Source: Streptomyces sp. JJ66
GTDB taxonomy: Bacteria > Actinomycetota > Actinomycetes > Streptomycetales > Streptomycetaceae
Direction of reading: 5' to 3'
Assembly (NCBI RefSeq): GCF_019303495.1
Contig: NZ_JAEVFI010000001.1
Location: 62,001-126,000, forward strand
DNA: 64,000 bases
Below are positions 54,162-63,362 of the stretch, in pieces. Within the stretch, counting starts at the first letter, position 1. Each line of letters opens with the position of its first letter. Position numbers and translations under genes: made by a program. Under the pieces are notes generated by a model. The model had not been told where the DNA came from. It worked only from the letters and a program-made list of their open reading frames with translations, and made no database searches.

Positions 54162-56042
54162 TCACAGGTGGCGGCGGCGGGCGGACACCTGGCGGTCGTA
54201 CGCGGGGCGGGCCGCGCGGGCGGCGGCCCGGGTGGCGGTGGCGGCGACGGGCACGTCCCACCACGCCTGCGCCCCGGGCGCGGTGGGAGCCGGGGCGGTC
54301 TCGACGTGGACGCAGGTGGGCCGGGTGGAGGCGCGGGCGGTGGCCAGCGCCTCGCGCAGCTCGCCCAGGGTGGCGGCGCGCAGCACGTCCAGGCCGAGCG
54401 AGGCGGCGTTCGCGGCGAGATCGACGGGCAGCGGGTCGCCGGTGTAGGTGCCGTCAGCGGCGCGGTAGCGGTAGGCGGTGGCGAAGCGCTCGCCGCCGAC
54501 CGCCTCCGACAGCCCGCCGATGGAGGCGTATCCGTGGTTCTGGATCAGGACGACGTTGAGGTTCACCCCTTCCTGGACGGCGGTGACCAGCTCCGTGGGC
54601 ATCATCAGGTACGTGCCGTCGCCGACGAGCGCCCACACCGGTGTGCCGGGCGCGGCCAGCCGGACGCCGAGCGCGGCCGGGATCTCGTAGCCCATGCAGG
54701 AGTAGCCGTACTCCACGTGATACTGGCGCGGGGAGCGGGCGCGCCACAGCTTGTGCAGGTCACCGGGGAGGGACCCGGCGGCGCCCACCACGACGTCCGT
54801 GTCCCCGACGGTGGCGTCCAGCGCGCCGAGCACCTGCGTCTGGGTGGGCCGGGCGGCGGCGTCCCCGGCGTAGGCGGCGGTCACCTGGCGCTCCCAGCGC
54901 TCCCTGGCCGCGCGGTACTGTGCGGCGTAGGCCGTCTCCACCCGGTGTCCGGCGAGCGCCTCACCCAGCGCCTCCAGCCCGGTGCGGGCGTCGGCGACGA
55001 GGGCGGTGGCGGAGAGCTTGTGCGCGTCGAAGGGCGCGATGTTGAGGTTGACGAAGCATACCCCGGGGTGGGCGAAGAGGGTGCCGGAGGCGGTGGTGAA
55101 GTCGGTGTAGCGGGTGCCGACGCCGATGACGAGGTCCGCGGTGCGGGCGAGGTCGTCGGCGGTGGCGGTGCCGGTGTGGCCGATGCCGCCGACGTCGGCG
55201 GGGTGGTCGTGGCGCAGCGAGCCCTTGCCCGCCTGGGTGGAGGCGACGGGAATGCCGGTGGCGTCGGCGAGGGCGCGCAGGGCGTCCTCGGCCTCGCTGT
55301 GGTGGATGCCGCCGCCCGCGATCAGCAGCGGACGGCGCGCGGACCGGATCGCGGTCACCGCCTCGGCGAGCGCGCCGGGTTCGGGCAGCGGACGGCGCAC
55401 CGGCCACACCCGGTCGGCGAAGAACTCCGCGGGCCAGTCGTGTGCCTCGGCCTGCACGTCCTGCGGCAGGGCGAGGGTGACGGCGCCGGTTTCCCCCGGG
55501 TCGGCGAGCACCCGCACGGCCTGGAGCGCGGCGGGGATCAGCGCTTCGGGGCGGGTGACGCGGTCGAAGTGGCGGCAGACGGGACGCAGGGCGTCGTTGA
55601 CGGAGACATCACCGGCGTAGGGCACTTCGAGCTGCTGCAGGACGGGGTCGGCGGGGCGGGTGGCGAAGGTGTCGCCGGGCAGCAGCAGCACGGGCAGCCG
55701 GTTCACGGTGGCGAGCGCGGCGCCGGTGACGAGGTTGGTGGCGCCGGGCCCGATCGACGTGGTCACCGCCTGCGCGCGCAGCCGGTTGGTGTGCCGGGCG
55801 TGGGCGACCGCGGCATGCACCATGGCCTGTTCGTTGCGGCCCTGGAGGAACGGCATGCGGTCCTGGTACTCCAGCAGCGCCTGCCCGAGCCCGGCGACGT
55901 TGCCGTGGCCGAAGATGCCCCAGGTGGCGCCGATCAGCCGGTGCCGCCGCCCGTCCCGCTCGGTGTACTGGGCGGCGAGGAAGCGCACGAGCGCCTGCGC
56001 GACGGTGAGCCGGTGGCTGCGGGCGGGCGCGGGCGGCGTCAA
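54162..56042 (-). CDS. iolD: 3D-(3,5/4)-trihydroxycyclohexane-1,2-dione hydrolase
   Basis: 626-residue ThDP enzyme opening the inositol-derived ring. It has GATWGIFGHGNVAGLGQALL, with the ThDP Glu region following, AVTTSIGPGATNLVTGAAL, and the ThDP-Mg motif in PVWALVGDGTYLMMPTELV followed by NVVLIQNHGYASIG. The stop of iolB overlaps its start by 4 nt. Confidence 0.92.
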   Translation of the reverse strand: MTPPAPARSHRLTVAQALVRFLAAQYTERDGRRHRLIGATWGIFGHGNVAGLGQALLEYQDRMPFLQGRNEQAMVHAAVAHARHTNRLRAQAVTTSIGPGATNLVTGAALATVNRLPVLLLPGDTFATRPADPVLQQLEVPYAGDVSVNDALRPVCRHFDRVTRPEALIPAALQAVRVLADPGETGAVTLALPQDVQAEAHDWPAEFFADRVWPVRRPLPEPGALAEAVTAIRSARRPLLIAGGGIHHSEAEDALRALADATGIPVASTQAGKGSLRHDHPADVGGIGHTGTATADDLARTADLVIGVGTRYTDFTTASGTLFAHPGVCFVNLNIAPFDAHKLSATALVADARTGLEALGEALAGHRVETAYAAQYRAARERWERQVTAAYAGDAAARPTQTQVLGALDATVGDTDVVVGAAGSLPGDLHKLWRARSPRQYHVEYGYSCMGYEIPAALGVRLAAPGTPVWALVGDGTYLMMPTELVTAVQEGVNLNVVLIQNHGYASIGGLSEAVGGERFATAYRYRAADGTYTGDPLPVDLAANAASLGLDVLRAATLGELREALATARASTRPTCVHVETAPAPTAPGAQAWWDVPVAATATRAAARAARPAYDRQVSARRRHL

Positions 56043-56920
56043 CGGGCCTCCTCGTAGAACGGCAGCCGGGCGTCGGCGGTGTCCGCCCGCCAGGTGGTGC
56101 GGACCCAGGCGTGGTCGGGGTGGTCCTGGATGAGCCAGGCCCGCTGCGGGCCGGGGCCCGCCATTACGTTGAGGTAGTACAGGGCGTGCCCGGGGGTGGC
56201 GATGGAGGGGCCGTGCCAGCCGTCGGGGATGAGTACGGCGTCCCCGGTGCGGACCTCGGCCAGCACGTCGGTGCCGAAGCCGTGGCCGGAGGGGGTCACC
56301 CGCTGGTAGCCGACCCCGGGGGTGTCGCCGTGCGGGGCGACCTCGAAGTAGTAGATCTCCTCCAGCTGTGACTCCTCGCCGGGGCGGTGTTCGTCGTGCT
56401 TGTGCGGCGGGTAGGACGACCAGTTGCCGCCCGGGGTGAGCACTTCGACGGCGATGAGCCGGTCCGCGTCGAAGACGTCGGCGGCGGCGAAGTTGTTGAC
56501 CTGCCGCGAGCAGTTCCCGGCGCCCCGCAGCTCGACGGGGACGCCGGAGGCCGGGCCGTAGCGAGCGGGCAGGCGGCGCTCGCAGCGGGCCCCGGCGAGC
56601 GCGAACCGGCCCCCGGCGGCGCTGGTCAGTGTGACGGCGGCGTCCCGGGGGGCGTAGGCGAAGTCGGTGACGGAGGTGAACACGCTGTCACGGCCGTCCA
56701 GGGTGAAGCGCCGCCCGTCGGTCTCGACCGCGCAGGCGCCGCTCAGCGGGAGCACGATCCACTCGCTGGGACCGGTGTCGAAGGTGAACGGCGTGTGCGG
56801 GCCGAGTTCGAGTACCCGCAGGGAGCTGTGGCTCCAGCGGGCCGTCTGCGGATCGACGGACAGGGCGTAGGGGCCGGTGGCGGCACTGCCAGCGGGCAGG
56901 TGGAAACGCGTGTGGCTCAT
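56039..56920 (-). CDS. iolB: 5-deoxy-glucuronate isomerase
   Basis: 293-residue double-cupin. Metal-site motifs are SSYPPHKHDEH and LEEIYYFEV near residues 170-195, and DAVLIPDGWHGPSIATPGHALYYL near residue 240. It converts 5-deoxy-glucuronate to 2-deoxy-5-keto-gluconate. The ATG at 56920 gives the family start MSHTRFHLPAGSAAT; upstream codons are Arg-rich and non-conserved-looking. Confidence 0.9.
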   Translation of the reverse strand: MSHTRFHLPAGSAATGPYALSVDPQTARWSHSSLRVLELGPHTPFTFDTGPSEWIVLPLSGACAVETDGRRFTLDGRDSVFTSVTDFAYAPRDAAVTLTSAAGGRFALAGARCERRLPARYGPASGVPVELRGAGNCSRQVNNFAAADVFDADRLIAVEVLTPGGNWSSYPPHKHDEHRPGEESQLEEIYYFEVAPHGDTPGVGYQRVTPSGHGFGTDVLAEVRTGDAVLIPDGWHGPSIATPGHALYYLNVMAGPGPQRAWLIQDHPDHAWVRTTWRADTADARLPFYEEAR

Positions 56921-56984
56921 GCGGCCAAGCCTTCCCCATCGCGGAGCCGCCCACCGGGCGTGGCGCGGTGCGCCGTGCCGCCGG

Positions 56985-57944
56985 TCACGGCGCACCGGTG
57001 GCCAGCAGCACCTCGACCTCGGCGGCGGTGGGCATGGCCGCCGAGCAGGCCAGGCGGGCGGCGACGTGGGCCCCGGCCGCGTTGGCGTACCGCATCACCC
57101 GCTCCAGCTCCCAGCCGGCGAGCAGCCCGTGGCACAGGGCGCCGCCGAACGCGTCCCCGGCGCCGAGTCCGTTGACGACCTCCACCGGGTGGGGCGGAAT
57201 CTCGGCGGTGGTGCCGTCCCGGTGCGCCGCGAGCACCCCGCGCGGCCCCTGCTTGACGACGGCCAGCTCCACACCCGCGTCCAGCAGCGCCCGTGCGCAG
57301 CCCACGGGGTCCCGCTCGCCGGTGGCCACCGCACACTCGGTCAGGTTGCCGACGGCGACGGTGGCGTGGGCCAGCGCCTCCCGGTAGAGCGGGCGGGCGG
57401 CGCACGGATCGGCGCCGGCCCAGAACACCGGGCGCCAGTCGAGGTCGAACACGGTGGGGCCGCGCCGGGCGCGGGCGGCGAGTGCGTGCAGGGTGGCGGC
57501 GCGGCTGGGCTCCGCGCACAGGCCGGTGCCGGTCATCCAGAAGACGCGGGCCGCGCGGATGGCGCCGAGGTCGAGTTCGCCGGGGTGGATCTCCAGGTCG
57601 GGTGCCGTGGGCTGGCGGTAGAAGTACAGCGGGAAGTCATCGGGCGGGAAGACCTCGCAGAAGGTGACGGGCGTGGGGTAGGCGGCTACCGGTGTCACCC
57701 AGCGGTCGTCCACGCCGAAGTCCGCGAGCGCCTGGTGGCAGTACGCGCCGAACGGGTCGTCGCCGGTGCGGGTGATGACGGCGGCGGAGCGGCCGAGGCG
57801 GGCGGCGGCCACGGCGACGTTGGTCGCGGAGCCGCCGAGGAACTTGCCGAAGGTCTCCACCTGCGGCAGGGGTACGCCGGTCTGCAACGGGTAGAGGTCC
57901 ACACCGATGCGGCCCATCGTGATCACGTCCAGTGGCTCGTTCAT
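56985..57944 (-). CDS. iolC: 5-dehydro-2-deoxygluconokinase
   Basis: 319-residue PfkB-family kinase. It has ITMGRIGVDLYPLQTGVPL, FLGGSATNVAVAAARLGR and the ATP/anion-hole signature VNGLGAGDAFGGALCHGL. It phosphorylates 2-deoxy-5-keto-gluconate in inositol breakdown. It is the first gene of the minus-strand iol set and starts next to a repeat-rich divergent region. ATG start at 57944; longer frames run into the repeats. Confidence 0.88.
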   Translation of the reverse strand: MNEPLDVITMGRIGVDLYPLQTGVPLPQVETFGKFLGGSATNVAVAAARLGRSAAVITRTGDDPFGAYCHQALADFGVDDRWVTPVAAYPTPVTFCEVFPPDDFPLYFYRQPTAPDLEIHPGELDLGAIRAARVFWMTGTGLCAEPSRAATLHALAARARRGPTVFDLDWRPVFWAGADPCAARPLYREALAHATVAVGNLTECAVATGERDPVGCARALLDAGVELAVVKQGPRGVLAAHRDGTTAEIPPHPVEVVNGLGAGDAFGGALCHGLLAGWELERVMRYANAAGAHVAARLACSAAMPTAAEVEVLLATGAP

Positions 57945-58027
57945 CGTGCCCTTTCCGGCGGACTGTGGTACTTCCCCCAGGTGCCTACCCCACGCGCCTG
58001 ACATCCTCGCCCCTGGGCCGTACCAGC

Positions 58028-58096
58028 GCGGACACCGTACTCGATGCGGACGCCGTACCGACGCGGACGCCGTACCGACGCGGACGCCGCACGCGC
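58028..58096. repeat. 17-bp tandem repeat block
   Basis: The unit GCGGACGCCGTACCGAC is perfect at 58046-58062 and 58063-58079. A degenerate 18-nt copy lies before it (58028-58045) and a partial copy after it (58080-58096). Confidence 0.8.
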
Positions 58097-58120
58097 GACA
58101 CGCCACGGGCGACCAGGACC

Positions 58121-58201
58121 CCGCACCCGGACAGCACGCCGCACGCGGCCAGAACACCGCACCCGGACAGCACGCCGCACGCGGCCAGAACACCGCACCG
58201 G
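58121..58201. repeat. 36-bp tandem repeat block
   Basis: Two perfect 36-bp copies (58121-58156 and 58157-58192) and the first 8-9 bases of a third, starting CCGCACCCGGACAGCACGCC. The block ends 20 nt before the downstream ATG. Confidence 0.85.
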
Positions 58202-58220
58202 CGCGGAAGGAGCACCCGCC

Positions 58221-59135
58221 ATGACCCGCCCCGGCCTCTATGCCCTCGACCGGCTCCGCGTCGGTTCGGCCCCCGACTCCTGGGGCGTGTGGTTCCCCGA
58301 CGACCCGCTACAGGTGCCCTGGGAGCGGTTTTTGGACGAGGTCGCCGAGGCGGGCTACGCGTGGATCGAGCTGGGCCCCTACGGCTACCTGCCCACCGAC
58401 CCGGCGCGGCTGACCGCCGAGACCCAGCGGCGCGGGCTGCGCGTGTCCGCGGGCACGGTGTTCACCGCGCTGCACCGCGGCCCCGGAGTGTGGGACGCCA
58501 CCTGGGAGCAGGTGGCGCGGGTGGCGGAGCTGACGCGGGCGATGGGCGCGGGGCACCTCGTCGTCATCCCGGCGTTCTGGCGCGACGACCGGACCGCCGC
58601 GCTGATCGAGTCACCGCACCTGACGCCGGAGCAGTTCCGCGCGCTCACCGGCGGCACCGAGGAGCTAGCGCGGCGCGTGCGCGAGGAGTACGGGCTCGGC
58701 GTCGTCGTCCACCCGCACGCGGACACCCACATCGACACCGAGGCCAACGTCACGCGCTTCCTGGACGCGACGGACCCCGCGCTGGTCAGCCTGTGTCTGG
58801 ACACCGGGCACTACGCCTACTGCGGGGGCGACAGCGTGCGGCTCATCGAGACCTACGGTGAACGCATCGGCTACCTGCACCTCAAGCAGGTGGACCCGGA
58901 CGTGCTCGCCGAGGTCGTGCGCGCGGGCACGCCGTTCGGCCCGGCCGTGCGGCAGGGCGTGATGTGCGAACCGCCGGGGGGCGTACCGGCGCTGGAACCT
59001 GTGCTGACCGCCGCGCAGGGCCTGGGCGTGGAGCTGTTCGCGATCGTCGAGCAGGACATGTATCCCTGCGAGCCGGACCGCCCCTTCCCCATCGCCGAGC
59101 GCACCCGCCGCTTCCTGCGTTCCTGTGGCGCTTAG
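58221..59135 (+). CDS. Xylose-isomerase-like TIM barrel (IolE/IolI-like)
   Basis: 304 residues. It has RVGSAPDSWGVWFPDDPLQV at the N-terminus, GYAWIELGPYGYLP, VVHPHADTHIDTEANVTRFL and LCLDTGHYAYCGGDSVRLI, with metal-binding Glu/Asp/His of the AP-endonuclease-2 fold. Neighbours suggest 2-keto-myo-inositol dehydratase or inosose isomerase, but general sugar isomerases look similar. GGAAGGAG sits about 9 nt before the ATG, which excludes a repeat-encoded extension. It is transcribed away from the other iol genes. Confidence 0.75.
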   Translation: MTRPGLYALDRLRVGSAPDSWGVWFPDDPLQVPWERFLDEVAEAGYAWIELGPYGYLPTDPARLTAETQRRGLRVSAGTVFTALHRGPGVWDATWEQVARVAELTRAMGAGHLVVIPAFWRDDRTAALIESPHLTPEQFRALTGGTEELARRVREEYGLGVVVHPHADTHIDTEANVTRFLDATDPALVSLCLDTGHYAYCGGDSVRLIETYGERIGYLHLKQVDPDVLAEVVRAGTPFGPAVRQGVMCEPPGGVPALEPVLTAAQGLGVELFAIVEQDMYPCEPDRPFPIAERTRRFLRSCGA

Positions 59136-59207
59136 GGCCACCGGCCGCGAGCCCCGGTCGGTGCCCGCGCACAGCATGGACCGGGGCTCGCGGGGGGGGG
59201 TGGGGCG

Positions 59208-60647
59208 TCAGTGCAGGTGGGCGGCGGCCTGCGGGGTGACCTTCGGTTCGGTGGGGGCGTCCAGGGGGGAGGGCGGCGGCTCCGCCTTGCGCGAACGCAG
59301 GTGGTTGAACAGGAGGTTGAGCAGGACGGCGAGGATACAGCCGGTGCTGATGCCGGAGTCCAGGATGATCGTCGCGCTGTCCGGGAACTGCGCGTAGAAG
59401 CCGTGCGCCATCTCCGGCGCCAGCCCGACGCCGAGGGTGACGGCGACGATGAGCGCGTTCTCGCCCTGGTCCAGGCCCGCCTGGACCAGGGTCTGGATGC
59501 CGCTGACCGCGATCGTGCCGAACAGGACGACGCCGACGCCCCCGAGGACGGGGAGCGGCACGGCCGAAACCAGCGCGGCGGCCACCGGGCACAGGCCCAG
59601 CAGGACGAGGATGGCGCCGCCGACGGCGACGACGAAGCGGCTGCGCACCTTCGACATGGCCACCAGGCCCACGTTCTGCGCGAAGGCGCTGGCCGCGAAG
59701 CCGTTGAAGACGGGGGCGACGGCGCTGCCGAGGGCGTCGGCGCGCAGACCGGCCGCGATGACCTTCTCGTCCACCGGCTTGTCCACGATCTTGCCCAGGG
59801 CGATCATGTCCGCCGTCGACTCGGTCATGATCACCAGCATCACGATGCACATCGAGATGATCGCCGGGAGGGAGAACTGCGGCGGGCCGAAGTGGAACGG
59901 CGTCGGGAAGCCGAACAGACCCGCCTCGCCCAGCTCGGAGAAGTCGGCCATGCCCAGCGGGATCGCGAGGAGCGTACCCGCGACCAGCCCGATGAGGATG
60001 GCGACCGACTGCAGGAAGCCGCGGGCGTAGCGGCGCACGGCCAGCGTGATGGCCAGGGCGATCGCGGCGAGCCCGATGTTGCCCATGGGCGCGGAGGAGC
60101 CGCCTTCACCGCCGCCGTCGGTGATCCAGCCGAACGCGACGGGCAGCAGGGACAGGCCGATGAGGGTGATGACGCTGCCCGTGACCACCGGCGGGAAGAA
60201 CCGGACCAGCTTGCAGAACCAGCTGCTGAGCGCGAAGGCGAGGAGTCCGGCGACGATGACGGCGCCGAAGATGATCGGCAGGCCCGCGCTGGCGCCCTCG
60301 GCGGCGATGATCGCGGTCATCGCGGCGACGCCGCCGAAGGAGACGCCGTTGACGAAGGGCAGGCGGGCGCCGATCTTCCAGATCCCGAGGGTCTGGAGCA
60401 GGGTGGCTATGCCGGCGGTGAAGAGGCTGGCCGCCATCAGGAGCGTGGTGTCGGCCGGGTTGAGCTGGGCGGCGGCGCCGATGACGAGCGGGACGGCCAC
60501 GACTCCGGCGTACATGGCGGCCACGTGCTGCAGGCCGCTGGTGATCATTTTCAGGGGAGGGAGGACTTCGTCGACGGGATGCCGGGCTGCCTCTGCTCGC
60601 GCGCTGTCGGTGCTGCTGGTGTTCCCGGTTCCGGGCCTGTCGGACAC
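59208..60647 (-). CDS. Nucleobase:cation symporter-2 permease (urate/xanthine type)
   Basis: 479 residues, about 14 TM helices. It has PPLKMITSGLQHVAAMYAGV at the N-terminus and VMLVIMTESTADMIALGKIV, the NCS2 signature region of xanthine/uric acid permeases, then GFAASAFAQNVGLVAMSKVR. The purine genes upstream indicate urate or xanthine uptake. It is separated from the deaminase gene by three hairpins, so it likely has its own promoter in 60648-60755. Confidence 0.87.
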   Translation of the reverse strand: MSDRPGTGNTSSTDSARAEAARHPVDEVLPPLKMITSGLQHVAAMYAGVVAVPLVIGAAAQLNPADTTLLMAASLFTAGIATLLQTLGIWKIGARLPFVNGVSFGGVAAMTAIIAAEGASAGLPIIFGAVIVAGLLAFALSSWFCKLVRFFPPVVTGSVITLIGLSLLPVAFGWITDGGGEGGSSAPMGNIGLAAIALAITLAVRRYARGFLQSVAILIGLVAGTLLAIPLGMADFSELGEAGLFGFPTPFHFGPPQFSLPAIISMCIVMLVIMTESTADMIALGKIVDKPVDEKVIAAGLRADALGSAVAPVFNGFAASAFAQNVGLVAMSKVRSRFVVAVGGAILVLLGLCPVAAALVSAVPLPVLGGVGVVLFGTIAVSGIQTLVQAGLDQGENALIVAVTLGVGLAPEMAHGFYAQFPDSATIILDSGISTGCILAVLLNLLFNHLRSRKAEPPPSPLDAPTEPKVTPQAAAHLH

Positions 60648-60755
60648 TCGGTCCTCCTGTCGGTTACTGCGCCGCTGGGGAAGCGACGGGCTTTCAGGGA
60701 GGGTGTGCGGTGTGGTGCCAGGGAGTGGGGGGTGCGGAGCGGAGGCGAAGGGGTA

Positions 60756-60858
60756 CCGGGACGGGGCGCGTACCGTAGGGCGCGCCCCGTCCCGGCCGTT
60801 CGTTCAGGGCCCCGCTCGGGCCCTGAACCACCGGCCGGGAGCCGTCCCTCCCGGCCGG
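60756..60858 (-). terminator. Three tandem perfect hairpins after 8-oxoguanine deaminase
   Basis: Stems are 60831-60841/60848-60858 (11 bp), 60802-60812/60818-60828 (11 bp) and 60756-60770/60781-60795 (15 bp). Reading the minus strand they follow the deaminase stop (60911) in that order. No other element was recognised in 60648-60910. Confidence 0.75.
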
Positions 60859-60910
60859 AGTCTTGAGATGTGGTGCGGCGGCGGCCTGGTGCCGCTTCGC
60901 GGGTGCCGCG

Positions 60911-62299
60911 TCAGGACGCCCCGGCGGCGATCCGGGCCAGGCGCTGGGCCTGGTCGCGGGTGCCGCGGGCGATGGCGTCCTCGTCCACCGTGGTGAGGTG
61001 GTGGTCCTCGACGACGGTTTTGCCGTTCACCAGGGACAGCGTCACGGGGGCCGCCGCGCCGAACACCAGGGCGGCGACCGGGTCGGCGATGGAGGAGTGG
61101 CCGATGCCGTCGAGCTTCCACAGCACCAGGTCCGCCAGCTTGCCGTTCTCCAGCGAGCCGATCTCCGCCGCGCGGCCAAGGACCTGGGCGCCGCCGAAGG
61201 TACCCAGACGCAGCGCCTGGCGGGCGTTCAGCGCGTTTTCCCGGTGCCGGCCGAGGCGGTTGATCAGCAGCGCGTTGCGCAGCTCGGTGTGCAGCTCGCC
61301 GGACTCGTTGGACGCGGTGCCGTCCACGCCGAGCCCGACGGGCACCCCGGCGGCGAGCAGGTCCGGCACCCGGGCGATGCCGGCGGCCAGGCGGGCGTTG
61401 GAAGAGGGGCAGTGGGCGACGCCGGTGCCGGTCCGGGCGAAGGCGGCGATGTCGGAGTCGTTCATGTGGACGCAGTGCGCCATCCACACGTCCGCACCGA
61501 GGTAACCCGTCGACTCGAAGTAGTCGGTGGGGCCCATGCCGAACAGTTCGTGGCAGAACTTCTCCTCCTCGACGGTCTCCGAGCCGTGGGTGTGCAGCCG
61601 CACCCCCTTGCGGCGGGCCAGCACGGCGGCCTCGCGCAGCAGCTCGGTGGTCACGGAGAAGGGCGAGCACGGCGCGGCGGCGATGTGCAGCATCGACCCG
61701 AACGACGCGTCGTGGTGGGTGTCGATGGCGGCCTCGGTCTCGGCGAGGGCCACCTCCAGGGTCTCGACGGCGAAGTCCGGGGGCAGGCCGCCGTGCGACT
61801 CGCCGCGGTCCATCGAGCCGCGGGCGGCGGTGAAGCGCACTCCCATCTCGCGGGCCGCGCGGATCTCCGCGCCCAGCAGGTCACCGGAGCCGCGCGGGAA
61901 GACGTAGTGGTGGTCCATGGCGGTGGTGACTCCGCCGCGGGCCATCATGCCCAGCGAGCCCTGGGCCGCGGAGTACACCATCTCCTCGTCGATGCGGGCC
62001 CAGACCGGGTACAGCGTGACGAGCCAGTTGAACAGGTTGCAGTCCTGGGCGAGGCCCCGGGTGAGCCACTGGTAGAAGTGGTGGTGGGTGTTGACCAGGC
62101 CGGGAGTGGCCAGGTGCCCGGTACCGTCCACGCGCCTGACGACGTGCTGAAGGCCCTCGGGAGCCGCGCCGGGCCCGACCGACTCGATGACATGATCCGC
62201 GACGACGATGTGCCCGGTGGCGTACTCGGTGTCCTCCGCGTCCACGGTGGCGATGGCGCAGTTCTCGATGACGATGCGCTCTGGCGCGGTACCAGCCAT
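60911..62299 (-). CDS. 8-oxoguanine deaminase
   Basis: 462-residue amidohydrolase. Zn ligands are in LATPGLVNTHHHFYQWLTRG near residue 70, VRLHTHGSETVEEEKF, VWMAHCVHMND, and the Asp in GLGVDGTASNESGELH. The motif set is that of the 8-oxoguanine deaminase/cytosine deaminase-like group, giving urate from 8-oxoguanine, which fits the uricase upstream. Guanine or another aminopurine is an alternative substrate. Confidence 0.83.
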   Translation of the reverse strand: MAGTAPERIVIENCAIATVDAEDTEYATGHIVVADHVIESVGPGAAPEGLQHVVRRVDGTGHLATPGLVNTHHHFYQWLTRGLAQDCNLFNWLVTLYPVWARIDEEMVYSAAQGSLGMMARGGVTTAMDHHYVFPRGSGDLLGAEIRAAREMGVRFTAARGSMDRGESHGGLPPDFAVETLEVALAETEAAIDTHHDASFGSMLHIAAAPCSPFSVTTELLREAAVLARRKGVRLHTHGSETVEEEKFCHELFGMGPTDYFESTGYLGADVWMAHCVHMNDSDIAAFARTGTGVAHCPSSNARLAAGIARVPDLLAAGVPVGLGVDGTASNESGELHTELRNALLINRLGRHRENALNARQALRLGTFGGAQVLGRAAEIGSLENGKLADLVLWKLDGIGHSSIADPVAALVFGAAAPVTLSLVNGKTVVEDHHLTTVDEDAIARGTRDQAQRLARIAAGAS

Positions 62300-62358
62300 G
62301 GGATTACCTCGTGCTTCCCATCCGTCGAGCGGTGACGCCGACGCGCGTCGGGGTCCGG

Positions 62359-62389
62359 GGGCGGCCCGCCCGGGTAGGACGGGCCGCCC
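62359..62389 (-). terminator. Hairpin between uricase and deaminase genes
   Basis: GGGCGGCCCG (62359-62368) pairs with CGGGCCGCCC (62380-62389) across 11 nt, 18 nt past the uricase stop and 60 nt before the deaminase start. It may be an attenuator within the purine operon. Confidence 0.5.
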
Positions 62390-62406
62390 TTGCGGGCTTG
62401 GGCTCC

Positions 62407-63354
62407 TTACAGGTTGGTCATGTCAACCGGGATCTGCGGCTCGGCGCCGTCCCGCAAAATGGTGGCCTCGATGAGACCGTAGGGACGGTCCGCCGCGAAG
62501 TAGACCTCGTTGTCGTTCTTCAGCCCGAACGGCTCCAGGTCCACCAGGAAGTGGTGCTTGTTCGGCAGCGAGAAGCGGATCTCGTCGATCTCACCGCGGC
62601 TGTTGATGACGCGCGCGCCCATCTGGTACAGCGTCTGCTGCAGCGACAGCGAGTAGGTCTCGACGAAAGCGTCCAGCATGTGCTGCTTGGCCTTGGCGTA
62701 GCTGCGCTCCCAGTTGGGCATGCGCTGCTCGTCGCTCGTCCAGTTGTGGCGCCACCAGCTGGTCACCTGGGTCGCCAGGATGCGGTCGTACGCCTCCTTG
62801 AGGGTGGTGTACTTGTCCTTGACGTAGCCCCAGAACTCCGAGTTGGTGGAGTTCATGACGGTCAGGTCCTTCAGGCCGGAGAAGACCTGGAAGTTCTCGC
62901 CGTCGTAGGTGACCTGCGCGGTGCGGGTCTCCTGGCCGTTGCGGACGAAGGAGTGCTGGACCTGCTCGGAGCCGATGAACTGGCCGCCGCCCCCGGAGGT
63001 GACGATCCGGTCCCAGGCGTACTCCTCGATGCGGATGCGGGCCCGCTTGATCGGCTCCTGGGACTCGACGAAGTGCCGGGCCAGGTGGATGCCGAACTGC
63101 TCGGCGGACTCGATGCCGTGCTCCTTGGCGAACGCGAACACCGTGTTCTTGGTGGTATCGGTCGGCAGGCAGTTGGCGTTGGAGCCGGAGTAGTGGACGT
63201 CGTCCATGTCGCCGGAGAGGGCGACGGAGACGTTCAGGTCCTTGATGTGGTGGGTGTCCCCCTCGCGGGTGATCTTGACAACGCGGTTCTCCGCTTTGCC
63301 GTACTGGTTCTGACCGAGAATCACCGGGCGGGCCGGGCGGGAAGTAGCAGTCAT
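62407..63354 (-). CDS. uox: Factor-independent urate hydroxylase (uricase)
   Basis: 315 residues of the T-fold uricase family. It has VILGQNQYGKAENRVVKITR, the active-site Thr in NCLPTDTTKNTVFAFAKEH, and FSLPNKHHFLVDLEPFGL. It oxidises urate to 5-hydroxyisourate. The ATG at 63354 begins 8 nt after the hydrolase gene, whose product processes the unstable product. Confidence 0.94.
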   Translation of the reverse strand: MTATSRPARPVILGQNQYGKAENRVVKITREGDTHHIKDLNVSVALSGDMDDVHYSGSNANCLPTDTTKNTVFAFAKEHGIESAEQFGIHLARHFVESQEPIKRARIRIEEYAWDRIVTSGGGGQFIGSEQVQHSFVRNGQETRTAQVTYDGENFQVFSGLKDLTVMNSTNSEFWGYVKDKYTTLKEAYDRILATQVTSWWRHNWTSDEQRMPNWERSYAKAKQHMLDAFVETYSLSLQQTLYQMGARVINSRGEIDEIRFSLPNKHHFLVDLEPFGLKNDNEVYFAADRPYGLIEATILRDGAEPQIPVDMTNL

Positions 63355-63362
63355 GTCAGGTG

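Larger units (their letters stand above)
57945..58220. other. Repeat-rich divergent region between iolC and the IolE/IolI-like gene
   Basis: 276 nt occupied mostly by two tandem-repeat blocks (58028-58096 and 58121-58201), described separately. No separate gene was found. It should hold the promoters of both iol transcripts. Confidence 0.6.

Noticed and set aside
58121-58201. Possible CRISPR array from the 36-bp repeat
   Set aside because: The copies are head-to-tail without spacers and no cas genes are present.
58044-58220. N-terminal extension of the IolE/IolI-like protein through the tandem repeats
   Set aside because: The frame is open and the 36-bp unit keeps it, but a strong GGAAGGAG site precedes the ATG at 58221 and the extension is Arg/Thr-rich and unlike the family.
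59211-60866. 551-codon plus-strand frame opposite the permease
   Set aside because: Asp/Glu/Gly/Arg-rich reverse of a membrane protein gene; no motif.
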